The notes beneath the pieces were generated by a model. It ran no database searches. It was not told the DNA's origin and worked only from the letters and a program-made list of their open reading frames with translations. DNA of 64,000 nucleotides from Ostreococcus lucimarinus CCE9901 (Eukaryota; Chlorophyta; Mamiellophyceae; Mamiellales; Bathycoccaceae): contig NC_009374.1 of the NCBI RefSeq assembly GCF_000092065.1, positions 372,001 to 436,000 of the forward strand, written 5' to 3'. Position 1 is the first letter of the stretch; the number at the start of each line of letters is the position of its first letter. A program made the translations under genes and the position numbers. This document shows positions 1-10,412 of this stretch, in pieces.

Positions 1-578
1 CACTCCCCGCATCTACCGCGACGCGTGTCGAGCAGTTTGATTGCGGAATTATACCGCGGAAATCGCGTCTCGGCGCGACACGTCGAGCACTCGTACACCT
101 CCGCGCGACTCGCTTCGCCCTCGCGCTCTTCCGCGCGCAGCGCTTCGCCTTGATCGGTGCGTTTCAACCTCGTCTCCGCGTTCCCGCACTTTTCGCACTT
201 CGGTTTATCCACCCACTCGAAAAAATCTTCCTTGAACCAGCGCAAGAGCGCGAGCAGCGTGGCGTCCTCCAGACTCACGCCGTCCCCCTCGTCCGCGCCC
301 GTCGTCGCCGTCGTCGCCGTCGTCCCGTCCGTCGCCTCCCTCTCCCTCTCCCTCGCCGTCGTCGCGCTCAATCGCATCACCGTTCTCTCTCCCTCGCGCC
401 GCAGCGTCTCCGTCGGCATCGCGCTCGTCGCGCACGTCGTCGCGAGCTCGTCCTCGTGCGACGCCACCTGCGCCGCGCCCGCGCGCAGTCGCGCGTCGAA
501 TCGCGCGCGCGCGGGCGTCGTCGTCGCGGCGTCGACGCGCGCGAACGCGTCTCGCAGCGCGCGCGCGTCGATCGTCAT
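1..578 (-). CDS. PNG1: Peptide:N-glycanase (PNGase), 5' part, truncated by window edge
   Basis: Removes N-glycans from misfolded glycoproteins retrotranslocated from the ER to the cytosol. The first 192 codons lie in the window; the frame runs off position 1 with two bases left over. An acidic, Arg-rich N-terminal part of about 110 residues precedes LLRWFKEDFFEWV, then a CEKC pair, a CSTC pair (the structural zinc site of PNGases), PRYNSAIKLL and finally RRGRCGE, where the Cys matches the family's catalytic Cys. The His and Asp of the triad lie outside the window. The start chosen is the first ATG of this frame (576-578); the frame is open further upstream but has no earlier ATG nearby. It diverges from the Ran-binding gene starting at 744, sharing a gap of about 165 bases. 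Confidence 0.85.
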   Translation of the reverse strand, partial: MTIDARALRDAFARVDAATTTPARARFDARLRAGAAQVASHEDELATTCATSAMPTETLRREGERTVMRLSATTAREREREATDGTTATTATTGADEGDGVSLEDATLLALLRWFKEDFFEWVDKPKCEKCGNAETRLKRTDQGEALRAEEREGEASRAEVYECSTCRAETRFPRYNSAIKLLDTRRGRCGE

Positions 579-743
579 GCGCCGCACCGTGACGACATCG
601 GCGACGCCGGAGACGCCGCATCGCGTCGCGTCGTCCTGGAGACGCTGGGTCGAAATCGCATCGTCCTGGAGACGCCGCGACGCCCGCGCGGCGCCAGATC
701 GAGCGGCGACGCGCGTCGCGCCGCGCGTCCGGGACGCGTCGCG

Positions 744-1694
744 ATGACGAGCGAGGGCGCGACGACGACGACGACGGCGGCGGCGGCGGCGACGCGCGAA
801 CCGCGGGTCGGCGAGAAACGCGCGCGACGCGACGACGACGACGACGAGGCGAACGGGCGACGCGACGGTGGGAAGACGACGACGGACGACGAGCGCGGCG
901 GTGACGACGCGCGCGAGGACGGGAAAACGAACGAGGGGAAGACGAACGACGTCGCGAGCGAGGACGCGGCGAAAGCGACGACGAGCGGGTTCGGGAGCGC
1001 GCTCGCGAACGCGGGCTTCGGCGGCTTCGGCGGTTTGAAGAGCGCGGCGGCGAGCGGAGGGGGATTCGGAGGGTTCGCCGCGGCGAGCGCGAGCGCTGGA
1101 ACGGGTGGATTCGCGTCGAAAGCGGCGACGCCAGTGTTCGGTGGCGCGGTGGCCGCGCCCGTGGCGCTGTTCGGGGCGGGGAAGAAGAAGGAAACGACGA
1201 CGGAGGAGGACGAAGAGGGCGACGACGACCCAGAGCGCGAAGTCGCGAACGATTCTATCAAGCCAGTGGTGGAGTTGGAAGTCATCGAGACGAAAACTGG
1301 TGAGGAAGGTGAAACGTGTGCGTTTCGCACCGAAGGCGCGCTGTTTGAGTACGTCAACGACGCCGAGAATGGGTCGCGTTGGGTCGAGCGCGGCCGAGGA
1401 GACGTGAGGCTCAACGAGGGTGAAAACGGCTCTCGACTCGTCATGCGAGCTAAGGGAAACTTTCGTCTGATGCTCAACGCGGCGCTTTTCAAAGGTCAAA
1501 AGTTTCAGTTGATGGAAGGGGGCAAGGGGGTGTCGTTTACGTGCGTAAACGCGGCGTCTGGTGCCGACGCAAAGATGAGCACGTTTGCTCTGAAGATGCG
1601 CGCGGCGGCATCAAACGCGCAATCTCAGGCGGAGAACTTTCACGTAGCCGCGAAGAAAGCGATCGAAAAGCTATCCGAAGAAACACACAACTAA
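744..1694 (+). CDS. FG-repeat protein with C-terminal Ran-binding domain (Nup50/RanBP3-like)
   Basis: 316 residues. The N-terminus is acidic and basic with a KRARRDDDD stretch resembling a nuclear localisation signal. A Gly/Phe/Ala-rich part follows (about residues 75-150) with repeated GFG motifs typical of nucleoporins that contact transport receptors. The last 130 residues look like a RanBP1-type domain (ALFEYV, WVERGRGDVRLNE, RLVMR, NFRLMLNAALF), which binds Ran-GTP. Nup50 and RanBP3 both combine these parts; I cannot separate them from sequence alone because the Nup50 importin-binding N-terminus is not clear. A role in nucleocytoplasmic transport is inferred. The ATG at 744 is chosen because upstream sequence in the same frame is low-complexity Arg-rich and overlaps the divergent PNGase gene. 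Confidence 0.8.
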   Translation: MTSEGATTTTTAAAAATREPRVGEKRARRDDDDDEANGRRDGGKTTTDDERGGDDAREDGKTNEGKTNDVASEDAAKATTSGFGSALANAGFGGFGGLKSAAASGGGFGGFAAASASAGTGGFASKAATPVFGGAVAAPVALFGAGKKKETTTEEDEEGDDDPEREVANDSIKPVVELEVIETKTGEEGETCAFRTEGALFEYVNDAENGSRWVERGRGDVRLNEGENGSRLVMRAKGNFRLMLNAALFKGQKFQLMEGGKGVSFTCVNAASGADAKMSTFALKMRAAASNAQSQAENFHVAAKKAIEKLSEETHN

Positions 1695-1728
1695 CTACAA
1701 CTAGTCTACTAGCGAGTGCAATATACTT

Positions 1729-3903
1729 CTACGTTTGTACGAGAGCGTCCAGAGCTGTGAGGAGCGAGCGAATCTGCACTTTCGGCGCTTGTTCCAATCC
1801 TTTTCTGAATCTCCAGATCAACTTGAGCGCATCGTTGGCGGTATAATTGATCACAATTGGCAGATTTAAAGTTCTGTTACCGCCTTTTAACGATACGACG
1901 AGCGAACCAGGAGATAAAGCCCGAATCGCTGCGCGCGAATTCGGCGCAAACAAGTCCACTGGGACTTCGCGGCCGAGCGCTTCAAGAACCTTTTTCAGCT
2001 CCGATCGAGACAATTCAATTTTCCGCTTCGTGTTCATTAACGGCTCAATGATATGCATGCCATCTTGAGTCAGCATATAAAAGTCATCACGCTCTGATTG
2101 CTCCCAAATCTTGACACCCGACCAAACGCAGCTCATTCGCTTTGCGCCAGGTGAATCTATGCAGTGCTTCTTGACTCCTTCAGCGATATACACGATAGAC
2201 TTCTGTTGATTTGAGCGCGCGTAGAGGCAAGGGGCGATTTTTTCCGAGAATTTATCACCAAGACCAAACTCTTTTGCCAACTTTTTCACCAATGTGCTCG
2301 AAACTTTTGAGTAGACGTGCTTTGGTTCCGTGCGCTCATAAGCGCGGTCGACTTTTTCTGCGGTCGACTCCTTCGCCTGTGGTCCGGGAATCGGCGCCAC
2401 CTTTTTCAATAAGACTGCAAAAAATCCGCCCATGTCTTGTAAGTGAGGTACGAGCCTCATGCAGTGCTGCAATGGGATCGCCGTCGACTTGATGCGTTTT
2501 CCGAGATGGCCCATTCGCGCCAGCGACTGCGCCGGCGGCCACATCGATTTCGCAAACTTTCGCTTCAATCCAATGGGCACGGTCGAAGCTTGACTATCCT
2601 CGTACTTTGGATATTCTACTACGTTCCCTTCGACCATGGTCATCACGTTCCAAGTCGATATTCCCGGTCTGCGCAGTAACTCGGGAATTCGATCAGAAGC
2701 GTCGACAATTTCTAGCGCTCCACCGCACCGTTTGATGAGCTCTGCGACGACAGCCTCGTTTTCCACTGGGTTGAATGAGCACGTACTGTAAACCATATAT
2801 CCACCAACATTAAGGAGTGCCGCGCCACGCTGCGCAATGCGTAGCTGTAGCTTGTGAAGGCCCATGGCGAATTCGGGGCGCCATTCGGACCAAATCTGTG
2901 GGTTTTTCCTAAGCGTTCCGTCACCACTGCACGGAACATCACAAATGATACGATCGTAAGAGCCTTCTGGATATCTTCCTCCGCGTTCAGTCAATGCCTT
3001 ATCGGTGGTAGGTACGTTGATATTTGGATACCATTGAGCTTGGTGCGTCGTCACCATCAAATTCGCAGTGGCGTTGCGAAGCGCTGCACAGCGTCGTACT
3101 AGGAAATAACATCGCATCGGATTAATATCGTTCGCGATGACGCATCCAGACGCCGATCCTTCCTCTCCATTGACGTTGAGTGCCTCAAGTGCCTGCGTAG
3201 TTTTCGATCCAGGACTTGCGCAAAGGTCGAGCACGCGATGGTGCGGCTCGACTTGTAAAATTGCCGCGGGAACCATGGAATCCACCGCCTGTCGAGTGAG
3301 AACGCCGGTATTGTTGCACTTCACCAACCAACGCTGCAAATCTCTCAACATTGGATTTCGAGAGAACTTCAGGCTCATCTTGTCCACGCCGAGCTGCCAT
3401 CCGTCACACCACGGCAGGCGTGTTGGCGGCGGTATCAACCGTCCCCGGTCGTCCCTCGTTTCTCTCGCGTTTTGCAGAAAGTGTTTCGCCACGTTCAGCG
3501 CTTCGCGCACTTCTTCTCGTCTCGACGCCATAACGTTCATCCTAAATGTCACCGGTAAAGGCAATCGAAGGTACCTCAAAAAGTCTCTCCACTCGCCCTC
3601 GTCCACTATGCCCTGTCGTCTGTAGTACGTCTCAAACGACGTCTCCTCGTGCACCGAAAGCGTGCGCGAGAACCAAGGCGCGGACGTCCGCGGAAGCATG
3701 ATCGTTTCTGTCGTCGTCGTCGCCTCGTTCGCGCTGTTTCGTCGCCCAGCGTCATCAGCGTCATCGTCGTTCCTCGTCGCTTTCGCCGCCGCCTCGAGCG
3801 CCCTCGCGCGTTTCCTCGCGCGCACCATGCGCTTCGATCGCGATCGCTTCCCCGACACCGACGCACCGCCGATCGTGTCGTCATTCCACGCGTCGTGCTG
3901 CAT
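1729..3903 (-). CDS. NSUN2: RNA cytosine-C5 methyltransferase, NSUN2/Trm4 type
   Basis: 724 residues. Uses S-adenosylmethionine to methylate cytosine in tRNA and perhaps other RNAs. Visible motifs are the SAM site DLCASPGSKT (about residue 227), DVPCSGDGT with the resolving Cys (about 325), and YSTCSFNPVENE with the catalytic Cys (about 375); both Cys are present. The N-terminal part, with SWFSRTLSV-like sequence and FETYYRRQGI, is characteristic of the NSUN2 branch, as is the long C-terminal region. The ORF extends to 4131, but I place the start at the ATG complementary to 3901-3903: upstream codons are low-complexity and run into the promoter of the divergent gene at 4069. Its 3' end faces the Ran-binding gene, 34 bases away. 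Confidence 0.88.
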   Translation of the reverse strand: MQHDAWNDDTIGGASVSGKRSRSKRMVRARKRARALEAAAKATRNDDDADDAGRRNSANEATTTTETIMLPRTSAPWFSRTLSVHEETSFETYYRRQGIVDEGEWRDFLRYLRLPLPVTFRMNVMASRREEVREALNVAKHFLQNARETRDDRGRLIPPPTRLPWCDGWQLGVDKMSLKFSRNPMLRDLQRWLVKCNNTGVLTRQAVDSMVPAAILQVEPHHRVLDLCASPGSKTTQALEALNVNGEEGSASGCVIANDINPMRCYFLVRRCAALRNATANLMVTTHQAQWYPNINVPTTDKALTERGGRYPEGSYDRIICDVPCSGDGTLRKNPQIWSEWRPEFAMGLHKLQLRIAQRGAALLNVGGYMVYSTCSFNPVENEAVVAELIKRCGGALEIVDASDRIPELLRRPGISTWNVMTMVEGNVVEYPKYEDSQASTVPIGLKRKFAKSMWPPAQSLARMGHLGKRIKSTAIPLQHCMRLVPHLQDMGGFFAVLLKKVAPIPGPQAKESTAEKVDRAYERTEPKHVYSKVSSTLVKKLAKEFGLGDKFSEKIAPCLYARSNQQKSIVYIAEGVKKHCIDSPGAKRMSCVWSGVKIWEQSERDDFYMLTQDGMHIIEPLMNTKRKIELSRSELKKVLEALGREVPVDLFAPNSRAAIRALSPGSLVVSLKGGNRTLNLPIVINYTANDALKLIWRFRKGLEQAPKVQIRSLLTALDALVQT

Positions 3904-4068
3904 CGCGTCGTCGCGCCTCGACGCGTCGACGTCCGCGCGCGCGCGTCTGCAGCGCTCGTCCGCACACGTCGACCGCGGGCGCGGCGAAGCGACGCGAGAG
4001 GCGGCGCGAGCGAGCGCTCGAGCGAGGGCGACGTCGTCAGTCGTCGAATTCTGACGCTCGACCGCGCG

Positions 4069-7000
4069 ATGACGACCGCGAGCCTCGCGTCGCCGCGCGA
4101 CGTCGCGGAGGAGGAGGACCGACGGGACCAACGACCATCGGCGACGAAACGAAGCGATGACGCGGCGTCTACGAGCGAGAACGACGTGCCTGAAGAATAC
4201 GCTGAGAACGCGAGTGCGGTGATACGCGAAACGCTCGATGGCTTCCTCGAGTACGTCGAGACGTGGGCGCAGAAGACGAGGGAGACCGCAGACAACTTGG
4301 GGGAGGAGGGTGTTTCAAATCGCGGGCCGCGCGCGAGCGGGAACGGGGCGAAGGATGCGATCGTCCTGAACGGCGATCCGCGCGAAAATATACGGATTGA
4401 AGATCTCGTCACGTGCGAAAATGCGCTGTTGAGCAAGACGACGATGATTTTAGCGCATTTAGGCGGCGAAGTCGAGCGGTTGAGCGCCGTGGCAGACGAA
4501 ACAATTTATCCGATGCTTACGACTTTCGGCGAGAGAGCGAATGATGCGGACGTGATGTCCGATGCAGAGTTACGAGATGCATTCGTTGGGAAATTAGAGC
4601 CGCTTCAAGACGCACTGTTATTCATGGATCAAGTCAGAGCGGTCGTGTGTAACTTGTTCACGCAACTCACGGTGGTGTATTCGACGTTCGCGGCATACAC
4701 GCCGTATCAAACTGTGCGTTTGGCGTGGTCATTCGATATGCTCGGTCGTGCACTAGCAATTGGAGTCGGAATTGATGAGGTGGTTAGGAACAATAGGGCG
4801 TTGCGGTCGGCGCTGATGAATTTCAAACGCGTGGTGCTGCTCCTTCGAGCCAATCCCGAGCAGTTCGGCATGAACGAAGTCGACGTCGTGAGCTTGGATT
4901 CGGCGGTTGCGATCATCGAAAATCAATTGCTCTCATCTTCATTCTTTGCCTCAGTGCTCACACAGCTCACAGAAACCGAACAACCTGATCGATTTATCAA
5001 GGAGCTCGCCGGCACAACTCTCGAGCTTCTCGAAAGCACGACGGCTCGATTGAATACCGACTCGGAGCGGTTGAACGATAAACGCACACTGCTGTCGTGT
5101 CTTTGCTTGACTATGCTTCATTCAGGATTAGTTCCCGATATAGCCGATAGAAAACTCTGCATGAAGGCGTGGGAAGTCTACAAGGTGTGCGTGCTGGTGT
5201 CGGTGACGACGACGGTTTCAGTGTGTCCAGGGGCAATACTAGAAGCGCATCTATCTCCAGCCGCACGAGAGTGCTTTCCTGATAATGGTTTAGAATCAGT
5301 GATCTCGTTTCGTCGAGAGACGCTCGAGACTCTGGATGAGACTTTCCCTGCGAAGCTCCTCGATTTGTTGTCGGCTTCAGTCGCCTGGCTCACCAAGTTT
5401 ACGGCGACACCAAACGTCTCGCATAGCTTATCGAGCACAATGAACGCTCGCACGAGTTTGTTTCAGGAGGGTATGAGACTGGTAAATCGACTGCGCCACT
5501 ATACTCAGGAGATCATACACCTCCACGTGTCTCTGGAGGCCCCGGTCACGAAGCGGCGGGTGCGACTCATCGCTCGCGCCGTGGAAATGTTGCAAGCCAT
5601 GTGCGAAGCTTTCACTCAAAATCTCAATTTGAGTTTGGAAGTGCAGCACGTGCTGAAATTTCTAGCAGATAGAATACATCGCATGATGGTACGTTTGAAA
5701 CGCTTCTGAGATCGATCGGCTCACATCTGACCTTTTCACGCAGGTTCCTACTCGGGAATTATTAGAAAACAAAATTTCGACGACGACGACGTCGAGTGGA
5801 TGGGAACGCTTAAAGGCTCAAATTTCGTCGGGAAAAGCCGAAAACAATAAACAGGACACCCTCGCGACGGTCAATATCGCAGGTAAGCTTTTCATTCTCC
5901 GTCTAGATGACGTACAAATTAAATTAATTATTTCATTTATTTAGTGCATGTTTTGTCTGGGCCGGCGACTCGAAAAAGGATGCATGTTCTTCGAATCTGC
6001 CTCGATGCGATCCGTGGAGCGAGTCTTCTCAGTGATGAAGATGTCGTGCTCGCATCTGAGTTCGTGGAACTCGTAGAAGTGCTCTCCACGTACCGCAAAA
6101 GCGTTCAAGATCAATGTGATACTTCCTTTTTATTTTTCACGAGGGAATTATTTCCGGTGTGTTTGGCTGATATTTACGTCAAGCCGAACGAATCTGGACG
6201 TCTTACTTTGCTTGTGAGTGCGTTTCGCAATTGTGAAACGTTATTAATGCGTGCTGGAGCGAGCGATAGCGAAGTGGCGACGTTTGACAATTATATTCGA
6301 ACGTCACTGGAGCGAGAAATAATTCAACCGCTTTGTCGAGATATTGAGACAGATTTGAGGTTGCATCTTCATTCTGCGCGCATAGCAGGCGTCATGAACA
6401 CGAATCCGTTCAAGGATGGCGTTCGAGACTTGTCGTTGTTCACGAATCTGCCGCCAATCTACACGTTGAAGCACCAGGTGCGAATATTATTTATTTAATT
6501 AATTGTGGCGAATTTGAAACTGACCGGATTTCGTCCTCGTCGTTGACAGATCGACATTCGTAATCGCGTCGAAGGTTATTTAAATCAGACCTTCCACAAT
6601 CACACGGCGATTGCTCTTCATAACTGGAAGGTGAGTGATAAAATAATTAATTTGTCCTACTTCGCAACCGAGCGAGCTGCCTTTTACGAAAACGACGACT
6701 AACGATCTATTCGCGCGCAGTCTTACGTGGAAATGAGAAATCTTGCGATAGAAAAGTACGGCTTACGCTGCGCCGAGATTGAGCTTCCGAGCCAGACGCT
6801 CGAACAAGGCTTGGATGTGTTGGAGCTGATGCGCAATATCCACGTCTTCGTGTCGAGGTACAACTACAACTTGAACACACAGTGCTTTGTCGAGAAGGCG
6901 AGCGCGGCGCTCGATCGCAAGCATCTGAACACCATAAGTATTCGGCATGTCGCCAACTCTATCAGAACGCACGGAACGGGCATCACGCACACGACCATCA

Positions 7001-7965
7001 ACTTTGCCTATCAGTACCTGGCGCAAAGATTTCAGATTTTCAACCAGTTTCTCTTTGACGACCACATCAGAAGTCAACTCATGAAAGAAGCTCGAATGGT
7101 GCACGCCGAGACAAAGGCTAAGAGTGATACTATCAAGTTAAGCTCAAAGCAAGCAGGATATCGCGCATCGACTGTGGACGAAAAGTTTGAGTACCCAGTC
7201 GAACGCGCCCTTCGAGTGATGCGCGACATTCGAAAGCTCGGTTTATCGAAGGACGGCTCTTCGTTCATCGACGAGTTCCGTGTGTTAGTGACTGAAATCG
7301 GTAATGCGCTCGGTTTTGTTCGCATGGTTCGTCTCGGTGCGATGCACTACAGCACCAACGCCGCCAAGTTTGTACCGAGTGCGCGCGGGTCGAAGTTCGC
7401 CCTCGATGAGAGCCTCGACGCCGACGGTTTGTCCGAGTGGACAAAGACGGCACTGAAAAATCTGCAGAGTGAATTAAAAGCCTTAAGCACAGGCGGTACC
7501 GATGGTACTGACTATTTTCAAGTCCTCGTATCGGTTTTTTCGACCGAGCTTCGAAAGGGTCACGAACACCTAAAAGACTTTTACTTGGTGCTTCCAGCGC
7601 TCACGATGAGCGCCGCTGAAACCATCCTGGCTTCAAAAGACAAGCTCGTGCGACGTGGTAAAGATTCACAGACCGCCACTTTCACCGATGATGGTTTAGC
7701 ACTTGGGATCGTGTACCTGCTGAGCGTCCTCGATCAACACGAAGCCTTCGATGCGCTGCATTGGTTTGAGTCCGCCTCGCACCACTTCGAAGCGGAGGAG
7801 AAGCGCGCAAACGAGGAAACCGGTGGCACTTTCGGCATTTTAGGTCGTAGCATCGACGAAAAGACCAAGCTTCAGGTCAAGTTGGATAAGATTGACGCGT
7901 TAAGGCGCGAGTTTGTACACTTGAAGCATTCACTCGTCGGCGCGCGAAGCTTTGTGAATTTGTAA
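4069..7965 (+). CDS. WASHC4: WASH complex subunit 4 (SWIP/KIAA1033), five exons
   Basis: Exons inferred at 4069-5688, 5744-5882, 5945-6477, 6550-6630 and 6721-7965, giving 1205 residues; human SWIP is about 1170. All junctions are GT-AG and keep frame; branch points CTGAC or CTAAC are visible in three of the four introns. Recognition rests on the C-terminal half: EMRNLAIEKYGL, LPSQTLEQGLDVLE, MRNIHVFVSRYNYNLN, KHLNTISIRHVANSIRTHGT and a terminal LRREFVHLKHSL segment, all hallmark blocks of SWIP. In other eukaryotes the protein scaffolds the five-part WASH complex that activates Arp2/3 on endosomes. The introns (55-90 bases) are AT-rich and shorter than the GC-rich introns elsewhere in the window. 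Exon 1 contains an Arg/Asp-rich N-terminus of uncertain extent. Confidence 0.88.
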
Positions 7966-8124
7966 TTGTAGACGCCTCGCCGCACTCAGCCACAGACGCT
8001 GTGAAAACCTCAGCTTTTCATCGTCATCTTCCAAACGTCATCGTCCGCCACATCACAGTCGCGCGCGCGTCGTCGTCGTAAAGTAAGTGATACTCTGCTC
8101 CAATACAACATCGCACGCCTCGTC

Positions 8125-9555
8125 ATGTCGTGCCAAGCGATGTTAAACACGCCCGCGCTCGCGCCGGCGGTGACATCCGTCGCCCACCGTCGCCCTAGCC
8201 GCCGAGGTGCTCGCGCGTTGACGCGCGCCAACGCCGGTGGTGCCATGGAGCAGCTCACGTTGAAGCCGATGAAGAAAATTGAAGGCACGGTTCGATTGCC
8301 GGGGTCTAAGTCGCTGTCAAACCGCATTCTGCTCCTCGCGGCGCTCGCAGAAGGAACGACCAAGGTGGAAAACTTGTTGGATAGCGACGACATTCGTTAC
8401 ATGGTTGACGCGCTTAAAGTTCTGGGGCTGTCCTTCACGGAAGACAGAGAGAACAACATTTTGGAAATCACCGGTTGTGGGGGTAAGCTCCCGGTCGAGG
8501 GCGCGGAGTTGTTCCTCGGTAACGCCGGGACGGCGATGCGACCGCTCACCGCCGCCGTGGCTGCGGCGGGTAAAGGCACGTTCATCCTCGATGGTGTCGA
8601 GCGTATGCGTGAAAGACCAATTCAAGATCTTGTTGATGGTTTGGTTCAGCTTGGTGTCAAGGCGGAGTGCACGATGGGTACGGGTTGCCCGCCGGTGAAG
8701 GTTGAGGCGAACGGCTTGCCTGGCGGTCGCGTCGAGCTCAGCGGTTCCGTGAGCTCGCAATACCTCACCGCGCTCCTCATGGCGGCCCCACTTTGCGAAG
8801 GGTCGATTGAAATCGTAATTGTCGATGAGCTCATCTCCAAACCGTACGTTGAGATGACTATCACACTCATGGAACGCTTCGGTGTCAAGGTAGAAAAGGC
8901 GGACGACCTCCAGAGCTTTAAGATTCAAGGCGGACAAAAGTACATCTCCCCGGGCAGTGCATTTGTTGAAGGCGATGCTTCGTCCGCTTCCTACTTCCTC
9001 GCCGGTGCCACCATCACCGGTGGTACCGTCACTGTCATCGGTTGCGGTTCGGAGAGCATCCAAGGCGACACAAACTTTGCGTACACGATGGAGCAAATGG
9101 GCGCGACGCTCGAGTGGGGTCCGAACTCGGTCACCTGCACCGGTCCCAAGGGCCCGCTCAAGGCGATTGATGTGAACATGAACGCCATGCCCGACGCTGC
9201 GATGACTCTTGCCGTCGCTGCACTCTTCGCTGACGGCATCACTACCATTCGTGATGTCGCGAGCTGGCGCGTGAAGGAAACCGAGCGCATGATTGCGATT
9301 TGCACCGAGCTGCGCAAGCTCGGTTGCGACGTCTTCGAAGGCGCGGATTACTGCGTCATCACCCCTCCTCACAAGCTCGACCCCCCGGCCAAGATGAAGG
9401 CCAACGTTGACATCGATACCTACGACGATCACCGCATGGCCATGGCTTTCGCCTTGGCCGCGTGCGGCGACGTCGACGTCGTCATCAACGACCCGAAGTG
9501 CACGAAGAAGACTTTCCCGACGTACTTTGACGTCCTCAAGTCCGTCGCCAAGTGA
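8125..9555 (+). CDS. EPSPS: EPSP synthase, plastid-targeted
   Basis: 476 residues. Catalyses phosphoenolpyruvate plus shikimate-3-phosphate to EPSP, the sixth step of the shikimate pathway. A transit-like N-terminus of about 40 residues (Ala, Arg, Ser rich, ending near ANAGG) precedes the mature enzyme at [11 protein letters not shown]. Class I motifs are present: [50 protein letters not shown] and [14 protein letters not shown], including the Gly, Thr and Pro of the NAGTAMRPL loop that binds PEP and, in plant enzymes, glyphosate. No intron. It lies 159 bases after the WASHC4 stop on the same strand and converges on TIM9. Confidence 0.97.
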   Translation: MSCQAMLNTPALAPAVTSVAHRRPSRRGARALTRANAGGAMEQLTLKPMKKIEGTVRLPGSKSLSNRILLLAALAEGTTKVENLLDSDDIRYMVDALKVLGLSFTEDRENNILEITGCGGKLPVEGAELFLGNAGTAMRPLTAAVAAAGKGTFILDGVERMRERPIQDLVDGLVQLGVKAECTMGTGCPPVKVEANGLPGGRVELSGSVSSQYLTALLMAAPLCEGSIEIVIVDELISKPYVEMTITLMERFGVKVEKADDLQSFKIQGGQKYISPGSAFVEGDASSASYFLAGATITGGTVTVIGCGSESIQGDTNFAYTMEQMGATLEWGPNSVTCTGPKGPLKAIDVNMNAMPDAAMTLAVAALFADGITTIRDVASWRVKETERMIAICTELRKLGCDVFEGADYCVITPPHKLDPPAKMKANVDIDTYDDHRMAMAFALAACGDVDVVINDPKCTKKTFPTYFDVLKSVAK

Positions 9556-9663
9556 GCGTCGCGCGCATCTTCGACGTATTAGCTATTATAGAATTGGTGC
9601 AAGCTATCGTATATGAATCATTGGATAAATTTGTCTACCGTCCCCTCTCGCGAGTCGCGAAAC

Positions 9664-9951
9664 CTACTGCGGCGGCCCGCCCATTTGTTGCATCGATTGC
9701 GCGTTTAATTCCGCGAACCGCACCGACGTTCGCGCCGAGTGCTTCAGGAACTTTTCGCAGCACTTCGACACGCATCGCTCTTCGTCCTTCTCCAGCGTTT
9801 TCCTCCGAAACGACTGCACGCACGTCGAGAAGCACCGCTCCACCAAGTTGTTATACATCTTCAGGCTGTCTCGCGTCTGCATCGCTTCGATCATGCCCAT
9901 CATCTTCGCCTTGTCTTCCTCCGGGAACCCATCGAGCATGGCTGGGTCCAT
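9664..9951 (-). CDS. TIM9: Small Tim chaperone Tim9
   Basis: 95 residues, the usual size. The twin CX3C motif is intact: CFSTC and CVSKC, with the KTLEKDEE spacer typical of Tim9 (YNNLVERCF at the front, EKFLKHSART behind). Tim9 pairs with Tim10 in a hexamer in the mitochondrial intermembrane space and escorts hydrophobic carrier precursors to TIM22. There is no presequence, as expected for Mia40-imported proteins. The ATG complementary to 9949-9951 is the only in-frame start after an upstream stop. The 461-base gap to the divergent AP2 gene holds the repeated promoter motif at 10118-10165. Confidence 0.93.
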   Translation of the reverse strand: MDPAMLDGFPEEDKAKMMGMIEAMQTRDSLKMYNNLVERCFSTCVQSFRRKTLEKDEERCVSKCCEKFLKHSARTSVRFAELNAQSMQQMGGPPQ

Positions 9952-10412
9952 GGCGACCTCGGTTTCGCTCGAGTCCGTCGCCGCGTCGCTCGGCGGCGTC
10001 TGCGGTGCCGCCGTCGCGGGCCGCCTTTCGACCCCGACCTAGGGTTCGGGCGCGCCCTCGATCGCGCGCGAAATCCGAGGCGCGGGCGTCCGAATGTGCC
10101 GGGGCGGGCGGGGCGGGTGTCCGAATGTCCGAATTGCGCGCACGTCCGCACTGTTTGCGCACACGATACAGACGTCCGCGCGCGCGTGTGATCTTTCGCG
10201 CCGACGTCACGCGCGTCGAGAGGGCGCGCGCTCGGACGCGTCGCGCGCGAGCGGGGACGGGGCACAGCGCGACGCGACGGCGAGGAACGACGCGAAAGAT
10301 TGAGTCGCATCACCGCGCGCGCCGGGCGAGGACGACGCGCGCGAACGACGGCGAGAAGACGCGCGGAAGACGAGGGCGAAAGAGCGAGGGCGAAGGGCTC
10401 GGTGGGGGGAGT
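9952..10412. promoter_or_regulatory. Divergent TIM9/AP2 intergenic region with shared promoter motif
   Basis: 461 bases with no supported gene. It contains TGTCCGAATGTCCGAAT (10118-10134) and, 12 bases on, CGCACTGTTTGCGCACACG (10147-10165). An extra half copy, GTCCGAATGTG, lies near 10088. The 19-base second element recurs identically upstream of the MurE-like gene, and the first recurs at two further divergent promoters. Frames in this region are Arg-rich low-complexity shadows. Confidence 0.55.
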
